Shown: positions 1-14,029, counted from the stretch's first letter. The stretch is 64,000 nucleotides of DNA from Cinclus cinclus (GCF_963662255.1 NC_085049.1:63721158-63785157); one strand, 5' to 3'. Notes: generated by a model from the sequence alone, not told the origin. A program made the numbers and translations.

Positions 1-3000
1 TCCTTTCCCATTCCTCTAATGGACTACTCAATTTTTCCATGTTATATTTAAATATTAGTTTTAGGGCAATTGGTTGGAGGACTGTTTTATATCCTTCATA
101 GCCCAAAGGATTTTTCGTTAATGGAATAACAAACTATCAAAACACAGCCTGAATGTAACAGATGAATTCTCACATGGTTGCACATTCAGGCACAGACCTA
201 TTAATAGTTTGTTTTTTGATGGTAACCATCCATAAAAACCCAGTGAGGCAAAACCAAATTCAGCAATATGTGTGTGGCACTTTCCTTGTGTCTGGCAGTG
301 GCCAGAGAAATCAAGGAAACCATAGCATGTTTTGTTTTCATTTGAGACAGCTGTGTTTAAAAAAAAAAAAAAAAAGGATTTATTTACCTTGGATGTTGGG
401 GATTCACAGATCTGCTTTACTTTCTAAAGAAAAAATGCATGAGCCTCAGATACGTTTCACTAGCCTGCAACACAGCAGCAAGATCACTGTTGGCACAAGA
501 AGGACATTTTTGTTATTTGGCATATCTTGACCTTGAACATCTTCAGTCTGACCTTCACATCCCTCTGGGACCCAGCCTAGAAGTGGCTTTGTCCACTCAG
601 CACAAAGCCACCCTGAGAAAGAGACATCTCTGATATCTCAAACTGATTCAAACTGATTGTCACCATGAGTCTAAATCAGGTGCCAGCTCTTGGATGTCTC
701 TTGGCCTTCTGGGTATAGTAAAGCTTAATTTCTGGATATCTGTTCCCCAGAGAGCCCATTAATAATGTGAATCTAAAGCAGAAGAGCTAGTCTGGAAATA
801 GAAACAGGCCAACAAGGAATTTGCACTATCCTTCTTCTGCTTCATGGATAGGACAAGATGCTGGTGGTAGCAAGGGCTCTGCCCAGCACGTGGAAGTCAT
901 GGTGGCTATCTACCACCAAAATCTACCTGGCTTTTCCTTGACTCCTGCTATTTAGTTTGCATTCCCCTCTAGCAGAATCTGGTTTAATTTTTATAAATAA
1001 GATTTTTCAGTTTGGGTCTCTATCCTGGAGTGTTGTTGCTGTAAATACTGGCAACAAAAATTAATTTGTGTTTTATCAACTTGAAATTCTTTCCAATAGA
1101 CTTCAAATTACAGACTTCAAATAATTTCTGATTGATTTTTTTCTTCAAAAAAATTTCTTACACATCTGTTAGTCTTTGAATTTTTAAAGCTTGAATTAGC
1201 CATTGAAGTTTAGGACTTGAAAAGCAGCACAAGAAGCTGGTATTTCCAGGATCGCTTCAAACTGCAGCAAATAGCAACAAGTCTTTCGACACATTTTAAA
1301 GTTACAGAACTTGAAAGGGTAAAATTGAATTCAGCACCCAACTACCACTTGCTGTAACAAACATCAGAGCTGAATGAAGAATTTAATTGATCATGGATAT
1401 TTTTGTTTGCATTCATCAAAGTGGGTTGCAAAATTTGCAGTCAGCCATAGGCAGGTGCATGCATGGGTGCTCTGGGCTGGGGACCCAGCACTGACTGCAA
1501 GCAGTGGTGTGCCTGCCTCAGGAAGGGGCTGCTCAGGAGGCAGCAGCACTGGCCCCTGCTCAGCACCAAGGCTGTCTGCTCTGTTATTTGGCAGTGGTTG
1601 TTTATATCTTTAACAATGAAATGAAACAGAATCCCAAATCTAACATCCAGCTTTGCCCAGTGACTGGGGAGTTGTATTACCCACTGGAGCTGGATCTGCT
1701 GTCCCTGCTGTGTCTCACAAAAATCCACAGCAACCACTTCCCCACAAAGCACAGAGTTGGGAAGTGGATGCCTGGCTCTGTTTACCCTTCAACCCCAAGA
1801 TGTCTGTCCTCCTGGCAAGGTGCCAGCCCTTCACTTGGATCCAAACAATCGTTGGAACATTTATCAACCCTGTGCTAATAACAGCCTTCCTCCCCAGAGC
1901 TGGAAGGCTTCTCCAAAGCACAGTCCTCTCTGCTGCTTGCCACTCACCACTGCAGCTTACAAAGGAAAGGACAGCAAGTTCCTGCTGTGTAACTCACCCC
2001 CATAACAGCCACCTTATTGCTACAGGGGCTGGCAGTAGCCCTGCCACCTACTCACCTGTGCTATGACTGCAGGCTTGCTTCTGGCAGCTGAAGAAAAGCA
2101 CAAACTGGTTTTCAAAAAGCAAACCTCAAAAACACTGGATGTGTCCACCATGGTGAAGCACTGACTGGATGCTTCAAACCCAGCTTGTGAGGGCAGTGGT
2201 GTATCTGCAAAAGAAAAGCACTGAGCAGCAACTAATCTGTGTTGTAGGACTTGTCTGACTACACTTAGTAAACTTCATACTTTTAAAGCCCAAGTGGGTT
2301 CTTATCTGTACTTGTAGCTTCTATTAATCAGGATTGTAATTGTTGTTGGTACTCAGCAGCAGGGAAATCCAAGCCATGATTGACCATCCATTTGTCTAAC
2401 TCCACACTGGGCAAAATGAACACACTCATGTCACAGCCCGTGATTCCACAGTATAATTTATAATTTTCTTCATGCTCTGCAAGTAACAGAGGAATACAGA
2501 AAAATATTAAGGAAACAACACACTTCCATCACCCATTGTAAGCTGCCTAGAATCAAGTGTTTAAAAGCTGCTGTTGGCTAGCACTTTTGTGTTACAACTT
2601 GTGCAGGGCTTTCAGAGAAGTCATCAACAGGCATTTAGATAATTTCTGAGCTTGTCTGTGCTAACAAGAATTCGTGAGTGAATTTGTAGGGCTGTCTTGT
2701 CCTTCTTTCTGTCCTCCCCTTTCTGTCCATCCCCTCTGCCTCAGTTAAAATAACATTTAAATAAGAATTCTCAATTAAAATAAACTCTTCTAAGAAAGAC
2801 GGCAATCTCCTAAATAGGGTTAATAAACATGCTCATTTATATAGGCATGTTATACAGGAATATTTGTGCTTATCAGATGAGTTTGCTTAAGCCTGTAATA
2901 GTCTTTTGGTAGCTATTTAGCTTTTATATATCTTAAGTCTACAGGGGACCCATTCTCACCTCTAGCATTGCCTGAAATTCCTACTTGTCTTATTTTAATC

Positions 3001-6000
3001 CCCAAAAGCCAAGCCACAGTAGGTCCAGAAAGCCCAAGCCCATGGGTTGCATAAATGTTTTGTCTTTGCATTTTAGTGAAGCCTCTAAGAGCAGTGAAAA
3101 GCTTTTCACTCGCTGTGCTGGATTGTTCACGTTATGCTGGGAAGCCCCATGGTGTTGAGAGCACTGTAGAAATAGCTGGTGAGATCCAAGAGCAAACTTT
3201 TCCATGCAGCTTGGTTTCTTCACAGCAGGACATACTGCTTTTACAGCAATGACTGTAGCAAGCAGTGGTGTAAACAGATTTTATAGTTGAGGGCAAAGTG
3301 GGGGAAACTCTCTGCAGGTAATAGTTTTGCTTCTCTCGAGCAGCCGATGGGCTTGTGTTATTACTGAGGTGCATCTGCACATCCTTCCTGCTTCCCTTCA
3401 ATTTCTTGCACACTATCAGCCCCCTTCCATCCCGTGTTGTCCCATTCCAGGGGCTGCCACCACAGCTCTGCGTGCTGCCTCCTGTCCACCTCCCCTCAGC
3501 CACAGACAAGTGGTTTTGTACTACCCCTGACTTCATGCATCAGGATCTGCTGTCCTTTCTTACACTAGAAGCCTTCTGCCTCTCCCTTTTCATCTAATCC
3601 TGCAACGCTGCTCCTTCTGGATATTAATGATGCTATGCCCATTGACAGTAGAGATGAATGCTTAATGCAAATGCATCATTACAGTGGCCAATATAATTAA
3701 AGATGGTCTTTCATTTGTTTCCCCCAGACATCCTAACGGGAAGGTTCCATGATTACTTACCAGTATGAAGGAGTAAGAGATGCAAGATTTCCATTTTGTC
3801 CTCCTAGTACATAATTCCTGGCCATTTCCCTCAGCTATCTGTGACTCTTTTGTTAGCAAAGGAGTCTGGAAATGTCTTCCATTGTTCCCCTAGTCTGACA
3901 TGTCTTCTTGTTCCTCTGTCCAGGAGTTAAGCAAAATAGACCTAAGAGCTTGATTTGCGTTTTTTTTTTTAAAAGTTGTTGTTTGACAATTTAATCCCTC
4001 CTCTTAGAAATCACTAACTTGCATTTATTTTATTCAAAGTGGAGTGAAATGTCTCATTTGGCTCAAGCCTGTCTTTTACAAAGCACCCTGTCTTGCTCTG
4101 TGGAACAGTCTCTCCTTGTTCATGTATTTACTAAGCAGGCATCTTTACAAAGCTGGGCCTAATTTCTAATTGAATTTGGCTGGCTCCAGCTTTCAGCCAC
4201 TGGATGCTGTTGTTGTCTTTGCAAGCTGTGAGAAGTGATGACTGTCCAGTATTTTCTGCCTAGAAAAGCACTTACACACTGTAAGCAAGTCACTTCTCAC
4301 TTTTCTTGTTGACTAGCTAAACAGATGGAGCCCTGCATCTCTCCATGAAAAACACTTTGCCCTTGTTTTTTTTTTTTGTGATTCTCTGCTCTCTATTTTT
4401 TATCAGTCTTTTCAGAATGAGGAATACCTATCATAGCAATCCTATCTAGAAAGTATAAAACTCATCCTTCTCCTCCTGTTTGCTTTATTCCCCTCAAGCC
4501 TCCAGCAAGTAGTCAAGGACATACTAGACGGGGTTTTTTTGTTTGCTGCAGGATTGCGCAGGGAACTCAGATTGCTCTGAAGGCAGTGGTTGAACAGGTC
4601 CATCCAAGAAGCTTGGCTGTGGTCTGGCACCTGGCAGCACCCTGGGCTCCTCTAGTTCCAGAGCTGAGTACTGCTCACCATGTGCTCCAGACTTACCTTG
4701 TACCCTGGCATTTCCATTGCACCTATATCCTGCTGGCTGCAGCACCAGCTCCACTCTCAGACACCTCCTCTAGCTAAGAGTTCCTGAATTATATGTCAGC
4801 AAACACTGAGAGGGAGGACAACATGGAGCATATACTTGAAATATAGAGGGAAGAGCTAAATAAAACTCTACTTACGGGAACAGTTGTTTTTAAACCACTT
4901 AGCAAGGGCTTTTTTGACATGATATATTGCTAATTTTTCATTAGGTTTTGCACAGTACAAAATTAACCCCCTTGCAATCTCTTGTAACCCCACTGGGTGT
5001 GTTACATCTCCACAGACACCTGTACAAACCTGTAATCTGAAATAATGAAATAAGATTTCTTTGGCAAGTCTCAGAAAAATCACCACCATTGACATTCTGT
5101 ACCTATTGCTCATTCTTGGAGTGCTGTCACTCTGTGTTGTCTCTACCTGTGTTTTTTCTACACTCCCTGTCACTGCTAGTGGATATTTATCTTAGGCAAG
5201 TCACTTCAACACTTTATATACTAGCACAGCAGAAGTATTCTTTCAGACTCCTGGAATTCCTCCAGTGCCTTCAAAATCAAGGTCAGTGAAAAAGAATCCT
5301 CAGCCAACTATTCTATTACTCCTGAGGTTCCTGGGCATCTAAACATGCCAGATTATCTTACATGTTCATCCTACACATCTTCCTCAGTTCCTGACAACCA
5401 AAGAACAAATTCTTTCTAATTTATATTAATTATAGGACTCTGATTTTTTTCCAAATAAAGAATAAAAATATTAAGCTGTTTTGTATTATTAGCCCTTTCA
5501 CCAATCAGTTCTGAACCAGCCACTCTCCCAAGATGTTTGGCTCTCTGTGTACTTCTGTACTGACCTTAGCCTCACAGCTGGCATTCAGACCTCCTGAGTA
5601 GGAGCTGCCTGACCTTTAGAGGCAGTGGTGAGAAGGATAAGTGCTTGTACACCTCATTTTTCCACTCAGGGGATCCTGTGAACTGGGGAATCTATTCTCT
5701 TAGAGTTGCAATAAGGCTGGTAACTTCTATGGGGAAGAACAGGCAACGGAGCAGCAATTGTTCCTCACCCGCTCTAAGGACTGTTAATCATTTCAGCTCA
5801 TAACCTGCTTACAAGCTAATACAGGCTTTAAAATGATTCATGACTCATATGCAAGTACTTTTTATTGGGGTAGATATAGTCAGGGGACTGATAAGGAAAG
5901 ATGGAAACTCCCACTCTTCCCTTAGTCTCTTGCTGTTCTCTGTTTTCTCCATTTCTACAGAGCAACGCTGGGACTGCATTCCCTGATCATCAATGACACT

Positions 6001-7621
6001 ATATGTCACACTGATCACCATCAGCTTAAAATCATACAGAAAAATGGGAAATCAAAATTAAAATAAAATCAAAACCAGGTATCTCATTAGATTCTGCTTT
6101 CTGTGACTTTTTCTGTGATGTTAGGTGTCCCAGCTTGGGGGTCAGTTGGCATGGGGTGTGAGGCAGCAGTGTGGCAGGCAGCAAGCACTGGAAGCAGGGG
6201 GAAATTCAGGGTGTGCATAGGAAACAGGGCATATGATCAGTTCATGGGAGAAAAAAGCTGGAGTTATTTTGGTGGGTCCATATGGCCATGTGGGTTTCCC
6301 TAGTTCCAGTTCTTGTGCAACAGTATTTACCTACATTTAACAGCTGACCTTTTGAAAATAATAAACCAAACCATGAGGCAAAAGGTTGCCTCATCATTAT
6401 GAGTTCTTAATGCTGCCCAAGATCACACCTATTTTTTAAACAGAAAGTAATGGCCTTCTAGGGCTTGACTAGGGCTTGCCACTGCAATAGGCACATGGTC
6501 TTTCTCTGCCCTTCTCCTGCCAGATTACAAGAGCTGAATCAGTTTAATATATGCTGCCACAGACTATTTATAGTTTGCATTTGTTCAAAACAAGAAGTTA
6601 TAGTTGTGTAGAGTAACTGCTAAAAACAAAAATAAAAAATTCCTATATTAAGACACATTATATATTGAACTGAAGCTTCCACCATTCAATTTACAATTCA
6701 GCAACCAAAATATGTAACAACAATCTCTGTGATGGGAATTGATTTCCATGTGATGGGTTTTATGGAGCAGTAAACATTATACTACTTGGGTAATTCAACG
6801 CAGCCATCCATGGCATTCCCTTTTGCTCTGCACAGCCCATATATGGCTCATAGCCTACCAAGCTAACTGATAAGAAAATGCCACTAAATAAAAGTCATCT
6901 TTTGTGGGTTCTAGTGCTTGCAGTCTTCAGTCTGGTCACTGTTTACATTCTTGAGCTTTAAACGAAGATTATCTTGACAAAAGCCTTTTTAAGTCTGAGG
7001 GTTTCCACTTTGGTGTTGAAATACCAGATGTCACCTTCAGACTTCATATATTCTTTCATTCTAATCGACAGCAGACTAACTTTGATCTAACACTGGGCAC
7101 AGAAGTTACATTTTCTCTGTGCTGTGTGCTAAAGATAATTTTGAAAAACTGTCAGTAAATGCCTGACAGCTTTATTTCTACTTGGTAATTAAAGAGCCTG
7201 TATTGTTTTCCAAACGGCTCTGGAAAAAGTTACACCTTTTTTGCCAAATTTATGCCTTATTACTCCTGGTGTTTAAAATAGTTTTTATCCTAGGCAGTAG
7301 GTAACATAGCTGTAATGAACAGCATGTTTACAGAGCACATTTCCTACTCAGTCTAGTCATTTGCAGGATTCAGGCCACAGATGTCACAGGTTGTCTAGGA
7401 AGCACTAGATGCGAGGAGATGACTGGATGTGAAAGGGGACTTGGAGGATAATTTATGATGATGGATGTTTGCTGTTTATACACACTTCATTAGCTAAGTC
7501 AGTCCAGCTGGCACTGCTGGGACTTTTCTGCTTTCCCTGCTGCTGCTGGCCCTTTGCTCTGAGTTCATAGGTGAGTGAACACAAACATACGCTTCCGAAT
7601 GTGCGATTTGTTTAATGATGA
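1..7621. other. Upstream non-coding flank, distal part
   Basis: I see no exon, RNA gene or recognisable full transposon here. The DNA is AT-rich and CpG-poor, and open frames are short with no protein family I recognise. The slightly GC-richer stretch at about 1440-2070 carries overlapping open frames on both strands, which is typical of chance. There is a homopolymer A run near the left edge. No CpG island is visible, so a housekeeping-type promoter of a neighbouring gene is unlikely in this part. Old, diverged repeats could be present and would need a repeat-library search to see. Confidence 0.6.
359..376 (+). repeat. A18 homopolymer run
   Basis: There are eighteen consecutive A residues. 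It could be a simple repeat or the tail of an old retroposed copy, but the sequence immediately upstream does not resemble a gene or SINE I know, and no flanking target-site duplication is evident. Confidence 0.85.
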
Positions 7622-8086
7622 TGTTGTGGCTTAACTCCAGCCAGCAACTGAGCCCTGCTCAGCTGCTCTCTCACTCACCCCTGGTGAGATCAGGGAGAGA
7701 ATCAGAATGTAACAGCTTGAAAAACTCATGAGCTGACATAAAAACAATTTAATAGGGAAAGCAAAAACCACACATGTGAGCAAAGCAAGAAAGGACTTAA
7801 TTCACTGCTTCCCGTGGGCTGGCAGGTGTTCAGCCTTACAAGAGAGCAGGGCTCCATGACACATAGCAGAGACTTGGAAGATGAATACCATTGCTCTGAA
7901 GTCCCCTGCTTCCTCCTTCTTCCCCCAGATTGATATACTGAGCATGATGCCACATGGTGTGGAAAATCCCTGTGTTCAGCTGGGGTCAGCTGCCCCAGCT
8001 GTGCCCCCTCCCCATTCCTTGTGCACCCCCAGCCCTATAGCAGCTACTGTGGACAAAATTAACTGTATCCCAGCTAAAAAACAGCA
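7622..8086 (-). mobile_element. Solo LTR of an avian endogenous retrovirus (ERVL-like), minus strand, internally deleted
   Basis: The left end reads TGTTGTGGCTTAACTCCAGC and continues with the Cys/Ser-like pattern 'cagccagcaactgagc', a sequence I associate with a very common bird LTR family. The plus strand shows the inverted 3' end, so the element lies on the minus strand. The usual T-rich region is present as 'caatttaatagg', which corresponds on the minus strand to a TATTAAA polyadenylation-type signal. Further right, the blocks 'gatgccacatggtgtgga', 'gtcagctgccccagctgtg' and 'aaaattaactgtatcccagc' follow in the expected order. Compared with the recalled family, about 100 bases of the 5' U3 part are missing between about 8036 and 8042. 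No gag, pol or env sequence adjoins it, so it is a solo LTR. Its CpG sites are largely gone, which indicates age. The exact terminal bases and the target-site duplication are unclear. Confidence 0.72.
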
Positions 8087-9058
8087 GAGATGTTTGAGGA
8101 AGGTGTGAGGCATCTCTAATGGAGCTCTTAGAATTTCCCATTCTCTACAGAGGCTGAAAGGGATATATTGTAGTATTTCCCTCTTCTGCAGGCACAGCAA
8201 ATACACAATCTATTGAGTTTCTGTTTTAAAAATGGCAATTTTATTTTGATTTGAGATACTCTGGCATCTAACAAGATCCTGAATTCAACATAAGAAGCTT
8301 TGTATTTGTCTCAGCCAATGCTATCAGCATAATGTCTTGGTATTATGAATCTGGATTGCCTTCAATGGGAGCACACGTCTTACTAAATAATAGCAGGATT
8401 TGGTTTTGTGTACCAAAAATTATTAGGTGAATCAGTAGGAGCAGAAAAAGCAACCGAATAGCTGTCTGAAAAGTAAAAACATGAAGTACTTTTCAATGGT
8501 CCTGAACACAACAGCTAAAATCGCACCAAGCTAACAGTTATACCACAACTGTGGTAGCACACTGCTTAGCAAGGATGAGCCAATTCTTTTGCTTTGTGAA
8601 CAATGAATAACACCAAATTTCTACAGTTACAGTCAAGTTCCTTGAGTAAATACAGATAGAAGTGCTCATACAGGCAGGAACAACATCATGTACCTCCCAG
8701 ATTTTTAAAGACAAAGGACAGATAATTTTCTTACATTTAATATGAAGAAAGTAACTGGGTTGATGGTCACAATATATTTTGTATTTGTGCATATAGTGTT
8801 ATTTTATTTCTGTTATGGGTCTTGTGAGCAGACAGCTACTTCCTTTCTTCTGTGAGCTGTCTCATAGTTTTAAATTGACAGCTCCTGGAGGAGAAACAGC
8901 ATGTGACATGTGTACAGAATCCAAGATTCATAAGGATATGCTTTTATTCATTTTAATAACTAAGAAGGAGTGAAGATTGACAGTTCAATCACTCATTAAT
9001 AAAGACTGACTTTATTCCCATTCATGAAATGGCTAGTCAGATTTTAAAACATTTTAAA

Positions 9059-9092
<34 letters not shown>

Positions 9093-12000
9093 GTTGTTGT
9101 TGTTGTTGTTGTTGTTGTTATTGTTAATGTTGTTGTTTGATTTAGTACTTTCCCCTCATATGAATGTTAAAAAAATCACTGTCAGCAGAGTTTGAATTAA
9201 TCTGAAAACTACCCCAAAATTACTGATCTGTTTCAGATGTTGGGGTTTTTTTGAAATATCTTTTCTGCTTACAGACAGACAAGAGGCAGGACTGAAATAA
9301 ACACTCAGTGTGGTTCAACATATTGCCAAACCTTAGCAGAGCCACGGGACTAATAAACATTCTAGATAAGAGAGGATCAAACTGGGTTATGTTACTTTTA
9401 ATTTACCATGGGTGGAGGTCTCTGGCTCACCTTGACTGAATTAAAATGTTAATGAAGAGATGAATGCTAGAGTCCACTGTGAAGGACTTGATGGAGCAAT
9501 CCCAATCCTTGTCCCATTGGTCACTGAGGGAAGTAAATGCTGACTGTGGCTTTTGCAGGCTACCAGGCTATAGCTTAGGTGAGAACAGCCTGGACACTCC
9601 TGCAGTGGGATGGGCTGGACCAGCTCATGGAAGAGAAAATCACCACACACTAACCCAGCCTCCACATGCGTGCAGGGTGAAGGAGGTAATCACACAGTCA
9701 TGTAAAATCTTTTCCTCTGTTAGCACTATTCCTCTTTCAATTCCCTTGAAGACTGCTTCAAGCTTTCCCTCCCAAAGCAAGGTTTAGTTAGATTTGAACA
9801 GTTTCACACCCATTTCTTTCTTTGATTGCACTGTCAAATGAGATTGGTTTGTCAGTTTGTCTTACTGTCTGTTCATGTTCTACAATAAGATGTCAATCTC
9901 CCAGACCTAAGAATCTCATAGGGGTTTTTTGGCAACGAGTCACATTTTCTATGGTTTGGCTGTGAAAATCATTGCTCTCATTCTTGTGTTGACTGATTAG
10001 GTGAAGGGCAGATTAAGACACCCTTGTTATTTGAAAAAAAAAAAAACACCTCTTGCTTGCGCTGATTGGGGGGAGAGATGGTTTTGTTCCCATAGCAACG
10101 TTTTGCATCCAAACCTGCAGAAATGAGGCTGGCTACAGGCATTTCAAACATGCTGCCTTTAAAGAGCAGGTTGTACTCTACAATGTGTTTTCATTTTTGC
10201 ATCTGACAGAATTATTCAGTTAAACACTAGAGGAAAAAAAATCTTTGCATCTACATAAGTGAAAGTGGAGCCTGGTGATATTAGGTATGCTCCAGGGCAC
10301 CCCTTGAACTGCTCTCATAGAATGCTCTGTACTATCAGTTGTCTGGACACCAGAATTTAAGTAAAAACCAGTCAACCCAAAGCTCAGATGTCACTTTTGT
10401 AAGAGTTCTTTTACTTTCAGTGGAGTCAACACCACTGAGCAAGGTGTTTGGAGGGAAGGAGCTAATGGTCTGAGGAAGAGTAAAACCCATGCAGGAGTTC
10501 GTACCTCAGAGAGGTGGGGCAGCAGTCGGGGATGGGCTGTTGGATTCTTGCAGAAGTGACAGATAGGATGAAGGAAAAAAGTCTTTCCCAATACAAGGAG
10601 CTGCTGAAGGAAGACACCATTGCGTCAAACAAAGATTGGAGGATAGAAGTAATTTATATTATGGGTTTTTTCACCCTGGAGATGTTGATTGTAGAGTAGC
10701 AGGGATAATTTTTGGGGGAATTGGACTTCAGTGACAGAGGGACAAGACAAGGATTGCATTTTGCTTCTGGACTTCTGGTTCATTTGTGAAAAACTGGAAA
10801 ATAAGGACAGGGAAGAAGAAATTTGTAGTAGTCTTTAACAAAGATGATACAAGCTGGCCCCACCTCTTTGGCTGCCATCCAACTGTGTTTCTCCAGACAG
10901 ACCCTCTCAGTCAGCACAAATCTTGTTCAGGCAGAACTGAAAGATTCCATGTATTTATCCAGGATTTCACTTTGGCAGATAAACAGCTCAGTGGGACAGT
11001 ACATGTCCTGAAGCACAGTGGTTTGGTCCAGGAAAAAATTATTAATTCCTCCAGAAGACAAAACTGCTAACAAAATGCACACATAAAGGGAGTGCTAGAG
11101 TATTTTGAGAATGGTATATTGTGTTAGTGTACAGTGATACTTTAATGGGAAATTGCATCACCTTTTCTTCATGTTTGGTTTTGGGTACTGATAAGCAAAG
11201 TGTGACATTAAGAATAAAAAAAAATGGTGTTATTGGCAAATTCTTTAGTGAGAACAAGTTGAGAGTACTATAGCATAACACTGTTCAGGTGGTAACATAA
11301 AACTGTAAAATTATCCAAATATTAGAAGGCAGCAAACTGTTACCTAAAGCTTTTTGGAGAGAAGGAAATACAGACAGATTGTTTTGAGAAGTTTTGTGGA
11401 AGGAAGACACCAAAAAATATGAGTGGAAGTCAGAGGAAATAAGAAGCAGGTGTGTTCCTGCTGAATGCCAGTTTCTCTCCAGTTATCTAGACTTCATCTG
11501 AGCTGTCCAGCATGGGGTGGAATTCCCACCTATTATATTCTGATTAAGTGGCATTATTGCATGCAGCTAAAGCTCTTTGAAGATGAACAAACTAGCATGG
11601 CTTTGTCAAAACAAGCTTGAAAATAATTGTATAATTCTCACTGGTCATAATTTTTTGTTAGAGGGTTTTTGAAGGAGGAGGTATATTTTTGTGCAGGGTC
11701 TGTTCCTGGAGACAGTGGATCAATTCCACCAAATCACACATTGCATTGTGTCCAGACTTCCTCTGAAGATGTCTGGCATTGAACAAACCTGCTAAGTGGC
11801 TAAAACTAAGAGAAAAGGGGCACATGGACTGATATGAGAGTGAGTGTACTGGGGAGGAGCACAAAGTTACAGCAGCAGAAGGGCAGGAAAATGTGGGTGC
11901 CAAAGGCTATGTACAGTCATAACAACTGATAAAAATCAGCAAAAAACACCACAAAACCAAAAACACAGTAATGGGATGAAAGAGTGGAAACACAAGCAGT

Positions 12001-13690
12001 CCTGAGGTCCTGAAATGATGTTATCTCAGACAAGACAAGACAAGTCTGTAAATTTAATTATTTGCTGCTGTTTGGCCATATGGCCTGAAGTTGTATCCAA
12101 AATCCCTACCCATCACATTCTCCATAGGTCTGGATTCCAAACTTTTCATCTATCTTTAAATGCTTATGCTTTCAAAATAAAGTGTTGTACTTAAACTTTT
12201 ACAGCTCCAGAAAAAAAATGCAGAGGTCAGAAGTGCAAAAAGGAGACAGAGCTGTTACGAGAAAGTAATTTAAAATCATGCACTGAGGAGAGTTATCTAA
12301 TACAGCTTTGGACATCAGGATCCATCTCCAGGACAAATGGCTTAGCTGTGAATTGAGAAGACAGCTCTGGCCTCAAGGTGGGAACCACACCTCCACAACC
12401 TATTAGATATCCCAAGGAGATTATTTTCTGAAAAATCTCTTTCTGTTGCTGACCTTGGATAGTTTCTGATTTATCAGGGGATGAAACCTGTTCCAAAGTA
12501 TTGAACCTTACTAATGGATAAAAAGGCAAGGTACCAAGCACTGACGTTTGGAGTATCCTGAGAACCCCACACATGTAATTTTAGCATTATAATACCTAAA
12601 TCTCAGGATTTCAACTCTTTCTTTATCACACTCCAAGATTTTCTTCAGAAAAGAAGTGATTTCAGAGTGATTTTCAATATTTTCATGATTGTAACTACAG
12701 AGAAAACAAGCTAAATAGCCAGAGAAGATTCTCCTATGTCTATGGTCTAGGATTATTGCTGATGTTCTTATTCTTTGTTATTATCTCATTTCACATATTG
12801 GTAAACTAGTAGTTGTATCAAGCTTACACAGTCAAACCCCATGCAAGCAGGACATGTGCAATTCAGTGAGAAATGTCTGGAGGAAAGGAAATCTGAGAGT
12901 CTGTCACAACCGGGGTGACAGCAGGGACATGAAGAGGGATGTGTCTCAGCATTTTACACTAGGTAGTGGCCAAGAAGAGTTAATGACTGTAGCAGGCAGT
13001 ATTCTTGGAAACACTGCTGGTTTCTGTGCATGGTCATCTACAGTGACTCTGAAAACATCCTATTGTACCTGTAATACATTTTGACAAAACTCAGGGTTCT
13101 TCATTTTCAGGAGATAAAAAAGAAAAGAGGCAACCTGAGCAAGTGAATAGGAGCACTACTGAAGTACAGTGAGTCCCAAGAGAGCACAAGTACCTAACAA
13201 CCAGCATCAGGAGACACAAATCAACATGCTAAAAGGAGTACAGCAAATCTCAGCCCAATAGCTGACACTGGCCGTAACCAACATAGCAAACCACTAGTCA
13301 TGCACTTTCCACTCCCACCATTTTAGCACCTTAAGGCAACATTGTGCTGAGTGACATATTGTACGGCAACATCAAAAGCAGCAGCGTTTGACACAACATC
13401 ACAAATACCACGGCCGAAATTTGGCCAAGTACTCTTGTCTTGCTGCTCTCCATGACACAATGTTACAAACTTAATACTAATCTGCCGGTGAATAGTCTCG
13501 TTTCAGCTAAACTGCTCCTCTCAAACCAAGTTCAAGTGCAAATGCGATGACATTTTGCCCTAACTTGTCTGGTTTTTTCCTGTTAACTATCCTCCTAGAA
13601 ATTAATTTCTGTGTGTCGCTATATGCTCACAGGGCTGAAGTTTCACGAAAAGTTACTCGGAGAATGTACCAGCGCACAGAAAACTTGAAA
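8087..13690. other. Upstream non-coding flank, proximal part
   Basis: This AT-rich non-coding stretch lies between the solo LTR and the promoter region. Apart from the trinucleotide microsatellite and a short GACAA-type triplet repeat near 12,030, I see no gene, RNA or recognisable transposon. From about 13,330 onward isolated CpG dinucleotides reappear, marking the approach to the CpG island. Confidence 0.55.
9061..9138 (+). repeat. Compound (TTA)n-(TTG)n microsatellite
   Basis: About ten TTA units (9061-9092) switch directly to about nine TTG units (9091-9119), followed by a degraded tail with TTG remnants to 9138. The abrupt change of one base per unit suggests a point mutation that was then spread by slippage. 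Likely polymorphic in length. Confidence 0.95.
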
Positions 13691-13692
13691 TA

Positions 13693-13716
13693 ATGGGTCG
13701 TCACACTAAGGTAAGT
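13693..13716 (+). other. Candidate alternative first-exon end: ATG mini-frame plus consensus splice donor
   Basis: An ATG at 13693 opens six codons (Met-Gly-Arg-His-Thr-Lys) that run exactly into AAG|GTAAGT, a perfect match to the 5' splice-site consensus, with the GT at 13711-13712. It lies about 0.9 kb upstream of the main exon, just before the CpG island becomes dense. It could be an alternative 5' exon, coding or untranslated, or a chance match. Only transcript data can tell. Confidence 0.2.
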
Positions 13717-14029
13717 CACATCCTTCAGAATCTGAAATGTGTGGTCCTGTCCTCCCGAGACACAGCACAACCTGCTGCTCCGCGTTTGGCGGCTCGGCAC
13801 ACATGTTCACCCGGGGGATGTGTGTGCAGATGTAACATTCACCTCCACACACCCGACAGCGGGAGCCCTGGATCCTTGCATTTAACATTATCACAAGAAA
13901 GCTTGTATCCATTAATAATAAATGTCTTTCGAGATCGGATCCTATTTTAACTCGAGAACAGCTTGTCACTCCGATGGTGTTCTACAGGTTTCAGGAAAAG
14001 TAAATCGCTGCTGGAATGCGTGTAATTTG

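Noticed and set aside
359..376. A18 run as the tail of a processed pseudogene
   Set aside because: The preceding 200 bases do not resemble a known mRNA, and no target-site duplication is visible.
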